From contig NZ_NHYM01000011.1 of the NCBI RefSeq assembly GCF_003288815.1, forward strand, positions 1-64,000: a stretch of DNA of 64,000 nt. The letters are read 5' to 3'. Under the pieces are notes generated by a model. The model did no database searches, had not been told where the DNA came from, and was given only the letters and a program-made list of their open reading frames with translations. Origin of the DNA: Helicobacter sp. 16-1353 (GTDB taxonomy: Bacteria; Campylobacterota; Campylobacteria; Campylobacterales; Helicobacteraceae). This document shows, in pieces, positions 9,144 through 18,594 of the stretch. Positions within the stretch are counted from its first letter, which is position 1; every line of letters begins with the position of its first letter. A program made the position numbers and the translations under genes.

Positions 9144-11172
9144 ATGAAAAATATAAGCAAAGTTTTATCGATTATTTTATTATGGGGGGGGGGTAGCATT
9201 CGCTAAAGATTCTCAAGATTCCACAGATTCCAGCCTAGAGCAAGTCAATCTAGGCGAAGTCGAGGTCGTAGCAAAAAGAATCGATGAAAATAGAACAGTA
9301 AGCATCGTCGATGAAACCGAGATTAAAGATATGAATATGAAAGATATTGCTCAAAGTCTGCAATATACTTCAGGTGTGATTTACTCCCCTCCAGCTAGTC
9401 ATAGGGGTGAGCCTAGCTTTAGTATTCGTGGGTATGCAGGTAGGGAAACGGGGATTTTCATCGATGGGATTCCAATGTATTCTATCTATGATAAGCGGAC
9501 AGATTGGGGGCAATTCACGCTATTTGACACGGAGAGCATTTCAATTTCAAAGGGTTATACAAGTATGCTTTATGGTCCAAATACCATAGGTGGAGCGGTG
9601 AATCTCGTTACCAAAAAGCCAAAAGATAAGCTTGAAGTAGAGTTACGAGGGCAGTATCAAACGCCAAATCAACACTACGAATACGCACGAATTGGGACAA
9701 ACTTAGGGAAATTTTACGCACAATTTAGCTTCTCAAATATGCAAAGGAAATATTACCAACTTTCAAAACATTTCAAGCCCACAGCGTGGCAGAGAGATAG
9801 AAATCGTGTAGGAAGCTATTATAAAAATATGCGATTTAACCTAAAGCTAGGCTTTACACCGAATCTAACCGATGAATATAGCCTAAATCTAACCTATCAA
9901 AATGGAGATAGAGGTGGAGTGATAAACACAAAGCAAAATAGTAATATCCTACATTGGCCAAAATATGAGAAAATCACTGCTTATTTTCTATCAAATACCA
10001 AGCTAGGCGATATGGTTACGCTTACCTCAAGAATATTCTACGATACATTTGATAACGAGCTTGATGGCAAAGGGCAGCTCCTAGCAAATGGCACAATCAA
10101 CCCAACTGGAGGAATTTTTGCTGGATATTCTAGATATGATGATTGGACTTTGGGGGCGACACTTGGGTTGGGGATTGATATTAGCCCAGATGATTATCTA
10201 AAATTTAGCATTCTAGCAAAGAGCGATAATCACCTTGAAAAAGCCAACCAAATTTCATCGCCCCCAGCACAATATCCTATGTCAAAGCAAAGCGATATTA
10301 CAAGCTATATTGCTGGGGAATATACTAGAATATTCTTGGATAATCTACGAGCCTCTTTTAGCCTAAATTATACGCGAAATGATGTGATTAACGCAGAGAC
10401 TTTAGTAAATAACAACTCTCCAATCACCAAAGACCCTCTAAGAAGCTTAGGAGGCGTAGGAGCACAAGCCATACTCTACTATGACCCAATAGATAGTGTA
10501 AATCTATACGCTACCATTGGGAAAAAGGACGCCCTCCCAACGCTAATGGATAGATATGGTGCAGTGGGTGGCTCAAGACTACCAAACCCAGATTTAAAAA
10601 CCGAAACTGCCATAAACTATGAGCTAGGCTTAAGCTACTATCCAATAGATGAGCTAAGATTAAGCCTTGCTGGATTTTTCAATGATTTAACAGATATGAT
10701 TGTAACAGAGAATGTGGCAGATAGCCTTTGTGCTGCTGGAGCAAACTGCAGACGCTTAACAAATAAGCCAAATGGCAATGCGTGGGGGATAGAAGCTGAA
10801 ATCCAATATGAGCTAATCTCAACTCTAAGTATTAATGCAAACTACGCATATATTAAGAAAAAGTCCCAAGATGGAACTATTATCACAGACTATCCAAATC
10901 ATATTGCAAGTGCAAGAATCAAATATAATCCGCTAATCGATTTAGATTTAATAGCAGGAGGTAGATACACAAGCCCTAGAATCGTGAGAGTAAATAATAA
11001 CTACATAGATTCCCCAAATGTATTCTTGCTAGATATTCGAGCAGCTTATAGAATAAGTGGCTTTGAAATCGCACTAGGAATCGACAATGTAACCGATAGA
11101 AACTATTGGTATTCCTATGGCTATGAAATGGAGGGCAGAAGATACTATGTAGAATTGGGGTATAAATACTAA
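9144..11172 (+). pseudogene. TonB-dependent outer-membrane receptor, out of frame at G10 in the signal peptide (phase OFF)
   Basis: The ATG at 9144 (AAGGAG upstream) begins a signal peptide that runs into G10 (9184-9193) and stops at once. In the other frame the signal continues as VAFA followed by KDS, a good signal-peptidase I site. Then come a plug domain (about residues 50-180) with SFSIRGYAGRETGIFIDGIPM and SMLYGPNTIGGAVNLVTKKP, and a 22-strand-type barrel ending in Tyr-x-Tyr (GYKY). G9 or G12 restores a protein of about 675 residues. Such receptors import siderophore-iron, heme or similar ligands using TonB energy; the ligand is not evident. The rest of the reading frame is intact, so the gene appears switched off rather than dead. 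Confidence 0.9.
9184..9193 (+). repeat. G10 tract inside the receptor signal peptide
   Basis: With G10 translation ends about seven codons later. With G9 the reading is Leu-Trp-Gly-Gly-Val-Ala-Phe-Ala, a complete signal peptide. Confidence 0.9.
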
Positions 11173-12328
11173 TTTGAGTCATCGTGGATTCTTTGGATTC
11201 TTTTAGATTCTGCGTAAATGCTTGGAATCTTGGGAATCTATATTTTTATAAATTAAGATTTCGTGCTGTAGCACCCAAAAAAGCGAATTATTAAAAACTT
11301 TAGTTTTTGATAATTCGTAAAATAGGGGCGGTGGGCTGGAAAACAAGCGAAGCGAAGTTTCCTGTCATAGATAAAAAATCAACCTATCAAAAAACTTTTT
11401 TTATTTAAAATCGTTTTGGGATTTTAAGAAATTAAAGTTTGTTTTATGTTTTTATGGAGGTTTAATCGTGAAACGGAGTTTTTTTCGAAAGAGTCTTATC
11501 TTACTCGTAAAAACCCCCACAGCCACGATTTCTTACACATAAAACTTCACCTTTATATTAAAAAAGAGGGCGAAGCCCTCCACCGAATCCTTAAAAATTG
11601 CGAAGCAATTTTTATAAATCTTGTATGAGGCGTTAGCCTCATACATAAAAAAGAGGTGGTGGGCGTGATTAGATTAAAATAAATTTTTAAAGGTGAACGC
11701 CTTTAAAAATCAACATATTAAAAAATCTTTGAAACGCTTAAAAACTTGGGCGAAATTTAGAATCTTTTTATAGGTTTTTAGAATCTTTGCAGATTTCGAA
11801 AATATTAAAATATTTAGAATTTTTTGGAGTTTGGGAATCTGCGAAATCTTTGGAATCTGTAGAAATTATTTAGATTTTTATGCATTGGAATCTTTTTAGG
11901 ATTCTAAGAAATTTAAGTTTGTTTTTAAGTGTGGTTTAGAGGGATTCTAAAAAATAAACTTGGTTTAAATTTTTAGATTTTATTTTGCCCCACACCGCCC
12001 ATTTAAGTGTGAAGCTACGCCTCACATAAGATTTTAGAGTAATTAGATTTTGTGTGAACGCTGGAATCTTGGGAATCTTTCCATTGCTCTTTTTAGTGGC
12101 GGTAGGTAGGATTAGATTAAAAAAGCAAAGCCTTTACCGAATAAAGATTTTTAAATGAATTTTAAAATGTCAAATCTAAGGAATAAAGAATTAAAAACGA
12201 AGCCAAACTTGCAAATCCGCTTTTAATTAAATCGTTCCATACTTTATAAATCCTACCCAATCTATATAAGAAAATTTTAAGCTAGATGGTAAAATAACAA
12301 TTATTAATTTAATATTTTAGGAGATTGT
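11173..12328. other. 1.16-kb spacer without a convincing gene; hairpins and dispersed repeats
   Basis: A 60-codon open frame at 11446 has no recognisable protein features. The spacer holds a 16-base-stem hairpin with one mismatch at 11284-11317 and mini-hairpins with three- or four-base loops at 11566-11580, 11593-11613 and 11622-11645. It also has scattered GATTC/GAATC words and at least three members of a GGCGGTGGG-type dispersed element (about 11322, 11654 and 12105). AT-rich throughout. Confidence 0.7.
11284..11317. repeat. Long AT-rich inverted repeat
   Basis: Two 17-base halves are complementary at all but a couple of positions (outer CGAATTAT pairing with ATAATTCG). It follows the receptor gene by about 110 bases. 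It could terminate transcription, but there is no clear T run after it. Confidence 0.6.
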
Positions 12329-12754
12329 ATGAGTGGAATTATGATTGATGGAATCTATAATAAATCACTTTATTTCCCAAGTGAATTACAGGAAATGACA
12401 AATAAAATTCTTTCTTATGACAAGAAAATCATTTGCACCAAACACGCCCTAGATATGCAGAATAGAGAGCAAACGATAAAAAGAATAGGTGCGATTAATA
12501 TCCAAGAATTTATTACGCTAGATAGCTTAAGAAGTGGCGAAGTAGTGGAATGCTACATATCTAAAGGCGAATTGACAAAATTTGTTATTAGAATCGCCTA
12601 TGATGATAAATACTCCATTTGTGCGGTTGTCGTGCCTAGCATAAATTGCAATCTCATCGTTACATTCTATCTAAATGACTTTGATGACACGCATAGAACG
12701 CTTGGCGTGGAAAAATACATAAGTTTAGCCCAAATCTCATCAAAATCGCCATAG
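12329..12754 (+). CDS. Hypothetical protein
   Basis: A 141-residue cytoplasmic-looking protein with AGGAG well placed before the ATG. Its order of motifs, TKHALDMQNRE followed by a beta-rich half ending NLIVTFYLND, loosely resembles DUF4258/ParE-type small folds (His...Arg...TVY), but I cannot assign it. It contains no low-complexity insert. It lies just upstream of modA with 68 bases between, perhaps under a separate promoter (TATACAAT at about 12783). Confidence 0.6.
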   Translation: MSGIMIDGIYNKSLYFPSELQEMTNKILSYDKKIICTKHALDMQNREQTIKRIGAINIQEFITLDSLRSGEVVECYISKGELTKFVIRIAYDDKYSICAVVVPSINCNLIVTFYLNDFDDTHRTLGVEKYISLAQISSKSP

Positions 12755-12822
12755 TTTAATTTATAAATAATTTATATATTTTTATATACAATGCACCACA
12801 TTATATTTTAAAGGATTTGGAA

Positions 12823-13533
12823 ATGAGAGTTTTAGCTATTTTTGCGTTAATTTGTGCGTTTTTTGGGTTTGCAAATGCCGAGATTTTGGTCGCTAGTGGG
12901 GCTGGATATAAAAAGCCGCTTGAAGAGGTGGTGAAAATCTATGAAAAACAAAGTGGCAAAAAAGTCAATCGAATCTATGGGAATCTAGCTCAAATCATCG
13001 AACAAGCAAAGCAAAGCGGGAAAATAGACGCCATTTTTGGCGATGAGAAATTTATCGCAAAGTCCAAGCTAGAAGTCGAAAAGCCCCAGCTTGTAGGCTA
13101 TGGAAAGCTCGTAGTTGTGGGGAGTAAGGATAGCGGATTTAAAAGTTTAGATGACTTAAAAAATGCCGAAAAAATCGCTCTCCCAGATAGCAAAAAGGCG
13201 ATTTATGGCGTGGCTGGAATGGAGTTTTTAAAAAACGCAAATCTTTATAAAGATGTGGAATCTAAATTGATGTTTTTAGCCACAGTCCCGCAGGTTACGA
13301 CATATCTAAGCGAGGGAAATGTCGATGTGGGGCTTATAAATATCAGCGATTATTTGGCACTCAAAGATAGGCTTGGAGCGATGATTGAGGTGGATTCGAG
13401 CCTTTATACGCCAATTTTAATCTCCATTGCCAAATTAAGTGAATCTAAAAGCACAGAAATTGCGGAGTTTATGGCATTTTTAGAAAGCAAGGAGGCGGTA
13501 GCGATATTTAAAAAATATGGGCTAGAGCACTAG
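12823..13533 (+). CDS. modA: Molybdate/tungstate ABC transporter substrate-binding protein
   Basis: A periplasmic binding protein of about 236 residues that captures molybdate (or tungstate) for the ABC importer. An N-terminal signal peptide (AIFALICAFFGFANA, then EI) is followed by LVASGAGYKKPLEEVVKIYEKQSGKKV, the ModA-type first lobe, and VPQVTTYLSEGNVDVGLINISDYLAL in the second. ATG 12823 (after AAAGGA) is chosen over a TTG six bases earlier. It heads modA-modB-modD. No modC ATPase gene is in the window, so the ATP-hydrolysing subunit must be encoded elsewhere or shared. Confidence 0.85.
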   Translation: MRVLAIFALICAFFGFANAEILVASGAGYKKPLEEVVKIYEKQSGKKVNRIYGNLAQIIEQAKQSGKIDAIFGDEKFIAKSKLEVEKPQLVGYGKLVVVGSKDSGFKSLDDLKNAEKIALPDSKKAIYGVAGMEFLKNANLYKDVESKLMFLATVPQVTTYLSEGNVDVGLINISDYLALKDRLGAMIEVDSSLYTPILISIAKLSESKSTEIAEFMAFLESKEAVAIFKKYGLEH

Positions 13534-13618
13534 ATTGGCTTAAATCTACGCATTAAAAATATAAAATGCCGAAATCCCGCGAGTTGCAAGAATCTATTAA
13601 AATTAATGGAATCTTTTA

Positions 13619-14329
13619 ATGGAATCTACGCCAGAATCTCTTAGCACAACGCTAGAATCTCTTAACGCAATGCTAGAATCCATTAGCTTCGCCCCATTTT
13701 GGCTTAGCTTAAAAGTCGGCGTGATTTGCGTCCTTTTGTATCTATTCGTTGGGCTACTTTTAGCATTATATTTAAGCCGAAATAAGGGGCTACTAGCAAC
13801 CACAATCGACATCGTAGTTACGCTCCCGCTGGTCTTTCCGCCTATTGCCTTGGGGTATTTTCTGCTTTTATTACTTGGGAAAAATGGCATTTTTGGGGAG
13901 CTTAATTTGCTTTTTAGCTTTGAGGCGGTTGTTATTGCGAGTTTTATCGCGGGGCTTCCGCTGGTCGTAAAACCCGTGGAATCTGTGCTAGGCGGGAAGA
14001 TTAGGGATTTGGAGGCGGTTAGCTATACGCTTGGCAAAAGCAAGATTTACACATTTATTTTTGTTAGCATTCCTTGCATTTATAAAACCTTGCTTAGCTC
14101 CCTATTCTTGGGCTTTGCTCGGTCTATGGGCGAGGTTGGTATAACGCTACTAATCGGCGGGAACATCGTAAATAAAAGCGAGACAATCTCACTTGCCATT
14201 TATAACGCCGTGCTTGGGGCAGAATACAACACTGCGAGTTTTTACGCCACGATTTTAGGCGTGATTTGCTTGGCGATATTTTTGTTTTTGCGATTTTTAC
14301 AAAAGGATTTGAATGCGAAAGGATTGTAG
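13619..14329 (+). CDS. modB: Molybdate ABC transporter permease
   Basis: An integral-membrane subunit of 236 residues with about five hydrophobic spans. The cytoplasmic coupling (EAA) loop is visible as DLEAVSYTLGKSKIYTFIFVSIP, and the ModB-typical FARSMGEVGITLLIGGNI follows it. The first 20 residues are Glu-Ser-rich and coded by GAATCT words, so the native start could be the ATG near 13671. Its stop abuts the ATG of modD, indicating one transcript. Confidence 0.88.
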   Translation: MESTPESLSTTLESLNAMLESISFAPFWLSLKVGVICVLLYLFVGLLLALYLSRNKGLLATTIDIVVTLPLVFPPIALGYFLLLLLGKNGIFGELNLLFSFEAVVIASFIAGLPLVVKPVESVLGGKIRDLEAVSYTLGKSKIYTFIFVSIPCIYKTLLSSLFLGFARSMGEVGITLLIGGNIVNKSETISLAIYNAVLGAEYNTASFYATILGVICLAIFLFLRFLQKDLNAKGL

Positions 14330-15175
14330 ATGATAGAGTTCGATATAGCCGAGCTAATGGGGCTTTTAAGGCAAGATGTGCCGTTTTTGGATAATACCAC
14401 TTTTGGGCTTGGTATTAGCGGGAGTGGCTGGGCGAAGTTTTACCCAAAAAAGGATTCTATTATCTTGTGTGGTATTAGTGAGAGCAAGCAAATCACCCTA
14501 GAATGCGGACTAAATATAGAATCTTGTGCGGAAAATGGGGCGAATCTAGGTGCAAAAGAATTGGCATTGCATTTAAGTGGCGATTTAAGGGCAATCTTAA
14601 AAATATCAAAAACACTTCAAAACCTAATGGAATACGGCTCTAGCGTCGCCACATACACGCATAAAATGAAATCTATCGCCATGCAATTTAACCCAGAAAT
14701 CGCCATCTTAGGCACACGGAAAACAATGCCATTTGCCAAGAAATTTTTACTAAAAGCATTAATAACCGGAGGCGGAATCCCGCATAGATTGGGCTTAAGC
14801 GATAGTGTGCTAATCTTTAGCGAACATTTAAACGCCCTAAATGACGCAAAAAAATCCATAAAGCAGCTAAAAAGCACATTCAAAGAGCATAGAGTAATAA
14901 TCGAAGTAGATTCCATAGAATCCGCCCTAAAAATGGCAAATCTTGGGGCAGATGTATTGCAATGTGAGCGATTTGAACTACCACAATTAAGCCAACTTGT
15001 AAGGATTATAAGGGCGGATTTCCCGCATATTTTAGTGTCTGCCACAGGTGGCATAAACCTCCAAAATATCGCAGAATACGCAAAAACAGGCGTAGATATG
15101 GTTGTTACTACGAGTATGTATAGAGCCGAGATTTTGGATATAAAAGTGGAGATTAGTAAGATTCTTACTCCTTAA
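14330..15175 (+). CDS. modD: ModD, NadC-like molybdenum utilisation protein
   Basis: The 281-residue protein resembles quinolinate phosphoribosyltransferase (NadC) and is typical of ModD proteins linked to molybdate transporters. N-terminal MGLLRQDVPFLDNTT, central ILGTRKTMPFAKKFLLKALITGGGIPHRLGLSD and C-terminal ILVSATGGINLQNIAEYAKTGVD match that family in order. Its biochemical role in molybdenum use is not established. It starts directly after the modB stop and converges with the minus-strand glycosyltransferase gene, overlapping it by about 10 bases at the 3' ends. Confidence 0.85.
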   Translation: MIEFDIAELMGLLRQDVPFLDNTTFGLGISGSGWAKFYPKKDSIILCGISESKQITLECGLNIESCAENGANLGAKELALHLSGDLRAILKISKTLQNLMEYGSSVATYTHKMKSIAMQFNPEIAILGTRKTMPFAKKFLLKALITGGGIPHRLGLSDSVLIFSEHLNALNDAKKSIKQLKSTFKEHRVIIEVDSIESALKMANLGADVLQCERFELPQLSQLVRIIRADFPHILVSATGGINLQNIAEYAKTGVDMVVTTSMYRAEILDIKVEISKILTP

Positions 15176-17189
15176 ATTCACTAAAATATAGCGATTTTAT
15201 GTCTTGCTCGTAGGTTTTATTATGTGTCTCTAATTTCTTTTGTTGCACTAATAAGTCCGTAAGATTTTCCTCATAATTTAATAGAATCGCCCTCATAGAA
15301 TCTTTTAGGCTATGTTTGGAATTTGGTATAAATCTAAATCCGCCAAATTCCTTGCTAGTCTCGCTTAATGCTCCAATATCGCTACTTAAAGGAATGCTAC
15401 CACTTAGAATTGATTCTACAATAGTTAGTCCAAAAGTTTCATATAAAAGTGAGGGAAGAATGCTAATTTTGGCGTTTTTAAGGATATTTTTTAGGCACTC
15501 TGGGGGTAATCTATCCATAAAAATCACGCTATTTACTTTGCTTATATGTGAAAAAATCTCTAGCACTAGCAAGATTCCTCCTCCCCCCCCCATATCATCG
15601 GCAGTAGTGATTTTATACGCATTAGCTAGGGCATTTAAGTAGTTTTTATCATTTGTAGTTTCAATGATATTTTTTTGATAAGATGGAATTTTCTTAAAAA
15701 ATTCTTCATAATTTTCTAGCGTATTTTTTAGAGCAATGTAGAGATTTTCGCCATTATCTAGCTTAAATGTAACACCTCCAAAACTCTCTTTAGTCTCGCT
15801 TAGTGCTCCAATATCGCTCATCAATGGAAATGCCCCAGCTAGAATAGATTCTAAAATAGTTAGCCCAAAGGTCTCATACCACAAAGATGGCAAAACGGAT
15901 ATTTTTGACTTTTTTAAAATCTCTTTTAGCTCACTTGGGCTTAGGTGGGATATAAACTCACATAAAGGCTTTGGTGCGTTAGCTTGGGGAATCTTTGGCG
16001 TATTTGCTGATAGAATCTCGCTCCCTTGAATCTCAGCTGGAATCTTATCTTTTTGAATCTCTCCTAGATTCCCCGCTAAATCTCCAAAAAGCCTTTTTGC
16101 TAGATTCTTACATTTCTCTTTTCGCTCCCCATTGCCGATTATTAGCAGTCTATATTTGCTAAACTCTGGCTCATTTACTAGCATTCTAAAAGCCTTTATT
16201 AACAATTCCACATTTTTTTCCGCACAGATTCTCCCAAAAAATACTATTAGATTTTCCTTATCCGCCAAACTCACATTTGGATTATAAAATTTCTTATCGA
16301 TTGGGTTTGTGATAACCACGCATTTTTGGGCGTCATATCCAGCTTCTAGGTGTTTTTGCATTTGAAAATTGCTAACAAAAATGATTTTATCAAAGAGATT
16401 CTGCTCTTTTAGGAAAATCCCTTGATAAAATAGTGTGCGGATAGATTTTAAAATCGAGTAGATTCTCCCACGCCTATCGCAGTTTTTCCACGCAATGCGG
16501 ATTTGACTTTTATTTTTACACTCTTCGCAAATCGCATTTTTATTATAATTATAAAAGCATAAGTTCGCACACGCTCCAAAGCCGTGCTGTGTGTAAATAA
16601 GGCGAACTTTTGAATTATATTTCTTATACTTTTTTAGGGCAAAAAGCACACTTGGGCTAAGGCGAGAGAGATAGTTTTGCGTGTGGATTATATCTGGTTT
16701 TAGCGTTTTTAATGCCCCACTTAAAATCCGGTAATTTTTAAGATTAAAGATGTATTTAAGCACCCCTAAAATTTTATTATAGTTTTGGTAATCATCTAAA
16801 ATAATGTGCTTTTGAGATTCCGCTATCTCCCTATCGCAGCTTGCGGTATAGATGATGAAATCTTTTGCAGTGATTTCAATAGTATTGCGAAAAACGCTCT
16901 CCGCCCCGCCTTGGAAATTATCACTTGCCAAATGCAGAATCCTTAATTTTCTTTGCGAATTATTGCGAGTTTGCGGATTTGGATTTTTAGAATCTAGCGT
17001 GGAATCTAGCGTAAAATCTTGGTAGTTTAGCTGGGGTTTTAGATTCCTAAGATTTGTTGAAGCGAGTTTTAGAGCTTGATTTTGCCTAGTGTTAGGATAT
17101 AGGCTAGGATTCTGGCGTATGTCTGCCACTTTCTGTGGTAGCGCATAGATTTTATACAGCACTCTAAATAAATAGGGAGAGTTACGCAT
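15165..17189 (-). CDS. GT4 glycosyltransferase with an extra C-terminal half-module after a G9 tract
   Basis: A complete GT-B/GT4 enzyme is followed by a second partial copy of its own donor-binding half. Full module: RKLRILHLASDNFQGGAESVF, then LIVFFGRICAEKNVELLIKAF, then VLPSLWYETFGLTILESILAG. After Met-Gly5 from the G9 run (15583-15591) comes the half copy with ILPSLLYETFGLTIVESILSG. Slippage in either direction stops soon after the run and removes the half copy. The ATG at 17189 lies inside the upstream GT2 frame. With G10 or G8 in the upstream gene, that gene would end within a few bases of this ATG, which supports it as the true start. The N-terminal 75 residues include a Ser/Asp-rich stretch. 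Confidence 0.78.
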   Translation of the reverse strand: MRNSPYLFRVLYKIYALPQKVADIRQNPSLYPNTRQNQALKLASTNLRNLKPQLNYQDFTLDSTLDSKNPNPQTRNNSQRKLRILHLASDNFQGGAESVFRNTIEITAKDFIIYTASCDREIAESQKHIILDDYQNYNKILGVLKYIFNLKNYRILSGALKTLKPDIIHTQNYLSRLSPSVLFALKKYKKYNSKVRLIYTQHGFGACANLCFYNYNKNAICEECKNKSQIRIAWKNCDRRGRIYSILKSIRTLFYQGIFLKEQNLFDKIIFVSNFQMQKHLEAGYDAQKCVVITNPIDKKFYNPNVSLADKENLIVFFGRICAEKNVELLIKAFRMLVNEPEFSKYRLLIIGNGERKEKCKNLAKRLFGDLAGNLGEIQKDKIPAEIQGSEILSANTPKIPQANAPKPLCEFISHLSPSELKEILKKSKISVLPSLWYETFGLTILESILAGAFPLMSDIGALSETKESFGGVTFKLDNGENLYIALKNTLENYEEFFKKIPSYQKNIIETTNDKNYLNALANAYKITTADDMGGGGGILLVLEIFSHISKVNSVIFMDRLPPECLKNILKNAKISILPSLLYETFGLTIVESILSGSIPLSSDIGALSETSKEFGGFRFIPNSKHSLKDSMRAILLNYEENLTDLLVQQKKLETHNKTYEQDIKSLYFSEFKE
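15583..15591 (-). repeat. G9 tract (C9 on +) joining GT4 to its half copy
   Basis: In frame as part of Met-Gly-Gly-Gly-Gly-Gly between modules. Other lengths give a stop within 10-25 codons. Confidence 0.88.
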
Positions 17190-18175
17190 CGTTTAGCTGC
17201 CCCCCCCCTAATCGCATTTATATCACTTGGGCTTAGGTAGCGATACTCTAGCTCCCTCGTGGCTCTTAGGATATTTTGCGTTTTATTTTTGGCGATTTGG
17301 AAGTATTTATGATTTCTCACCTCATCGATTTTGGCAAATTCATCAAGATAATCTATCACTCTACTTAAATCATCAATCTTTTTCTTTGTGGAGTTTAGGT
17401 CGATACGCCTTGTGATTGAGCCTTTATTGTCGCAGTAGATATATAGCTTATCATCAATGCCCTTTGAGCTTTTTGCCAAAGCCATAATAATAAAGCTTTT
17501 TAGGCTATCCTCCGCCATGTTAAGCCGCTCAAAATCGCCCATATGTGCCACGAGCAAGTCGCACACTCGCATAATGTGCGAAGCTTTATAAAGCTTCGCC
17601 CATATGTGCCACGGCGGTGTGGCACAATGGGCGAATACAGCTTTTAAAATCTCCTCATTTCGTAGGCTTTTAGTAAGCACGGGCGGGGTTGTCCGCTTCC
17701 AAGTGGGCGGATAATGTCGCATACCAAAAAATATAATATCCGGCTTGGAATCTGGGGAATCTATGGAATGTGGGGGTTTTGTGGAATGTGTTAAATCTTT
17801 GGGATTTTTTGGGTTAGATTCTAAGGATTCTGCAGATTCTATGGCGTCCAAACTCGCCTTATAAGCCAACTCACAAGCCTTTAAATCCAAATAATCATCG
17901 CCATCAAGGAAAAGTAAATACTCGCCTTTTGCGTTATTTATGCCTTGCAATCGTGCGTTAAAAGTGCCTAGATTCTTGGGATTATGGATAATGCGGATTC
18001 TAGAATCCCTTTTGGCGTAAGATTTGGCGATTTCTATCGAGCTATCACTCCCACAATCATCAACGACAATAATCTCAATATCGCCCAGCGTTTGATTGAT
18101 ACACGAATCCAACGCCCTTTTAATGTATCGCTCAATATTGTAGGCGGGGATTATAATGGAGATTTTAGGATTCAT
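17069..18175 (-). CDS. GT2 family glycosyltransferase with phase-variable C-terminal tail
   Basis: A GT-A fold enzyme of about 368 residues: PKISIIIPAYNIERYIKRAL at the N-terminus, IEIIVVDDCGSDSS, and the metal-binding YLLFLDGDDYLDL near residue 90. The ATG at 18175 overlaps the stop of the upstream gene (ATGA), so I use it rather than the ATG at 18190 on the other side of the G11 run. A G9 run (17200-17208) lies before the last 40 residues. The in-frame tail ends YARILAYILTLGKIKL, closely matching the tail of the GT2 gene at 49-50 kb (YLRILAYIVSFRKIKI), so the present frame gives the full-length form. The tail reads through the start of the downstream GT4 gene. Confidence 0.85.
   Translation of the reverse strand: MNPKISIIIPAYNIERYIKRALDSCINQTLGDIEIIVVDDCGSDSSIEIAKSYAKRDSRIRIIHNPKNLGTFNARLQGINNAKGEYLLFLDGDDYLDLKACELAYKASLDAIESAESLESNPKNPKDLTHSTKPPHSIDSPDSKPDIIFFGMRHYPPTWKRTTPPVLTKSLRNEEILKAVFAHCATPPWHIWAKLYKASHIMRVCDLLVAHMGDFERLNMAEDSLKSFIIMALAKSSKGIDDKLYIYCDNKGSITRRIDLNSTKKKIDDLSRVIDYLDEFAKIDEVRNHKYFQIAKNKTQNILRATRELEYRYLSPSDINAIRGGAAKRCVTLPIYLECCIKSMRYHRKWQTYARILAYILTLGKIKL
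17200..17208 (-). repeat. G9 tract before the GT2 tail
   Basis: G9 keeps the tail. G10 ends the protein at a TAA (17195-17193) four bases before the downstream ATG; G8 ends it at a TAA just after that ATG. Either would favour coupling to the next gene. Confidence 0.85.
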
Positions 18176-18594
18176 CTCCCCCCCCCCCATTTAGCTAAAA
18201 AATTCAAATTTTTAAATAATTTAGCTTTTGAAATTAGATTATTTTTTAGATTATGGACGGCTCTAAATAGTGCTTTGCAAGTAAAAATACTAAGGAAATC
18301 ATCGCCATCAAGGGCTAAGATATACTCCCCACTTGCATTTTTCTCCCCCATTATTCTAGCTTTAAATAGCCCTAGATTTTGGGAATTATGGAGAATCTTA
18401 ATGCGTGGGTCGCGCTTGGCGTAACTTTTAGCAATTTCTACCGAGCTATCATTCCCACAATCATCAACGATAATAATCTCAATATCGCTTAGCGTTTGGT
18501 TAATACACGAATCTAGTGCCCTTTTAATGTAATTTTCCACATTAAAAACGGGCATTACGATAGAGATAAATGGCTTTTTTGTGCTATTTGGCAT
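18172..18594 (-). CDS. Truncated GT2 N-terminal module (140 residues)
   Basis: Carries only the GT-A nucleotide-binding part: FISIVMPVFNVENYIKRALD, IEIIIVDDCGNDSS and YILALDGDDFLSI, very similar to the start of the next gene. After KWGGGR it stops at a TGA that overlaps the next ATG. Typical GT2 enzymes of this group are 300 residues or more. With G12 or G9 instead of G11 it would fuse in frame to the complete GT2 downstream, giving a two-domain protein. Whether the short form is active is unknown; it may be a remnant or a recombination donor. Confidence 0.75.
   Translation of the reverse strand: MPNSTKKPFISIVMPVFNVENYIKRALDSCINQTLSDIEIIIVDDCGNDSSVEIAKSYAKRDPRIKILHNSQNLGLFKARIMGEKNASGEYILALDGDDFLSIFTCKALFRAVHNLKNNLISKAKLFKNLNFLAKWGGGR
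18178..18188 (-). repeat. G11 tract at the GT2-GT2 junction
   Basis: Eleven G separate the half GT2 from the complete GT2. G11 gives two proteins with ATGA overlap; G12 or G9 gives one fused protein. Confidence 0.9.

Noticed and set aside
11446-11628. 60-codon open frame as a small gene
   Set aside because: No ribosome site of note, overlaps mini-hairpins, and contains repeat-derived sequence only.
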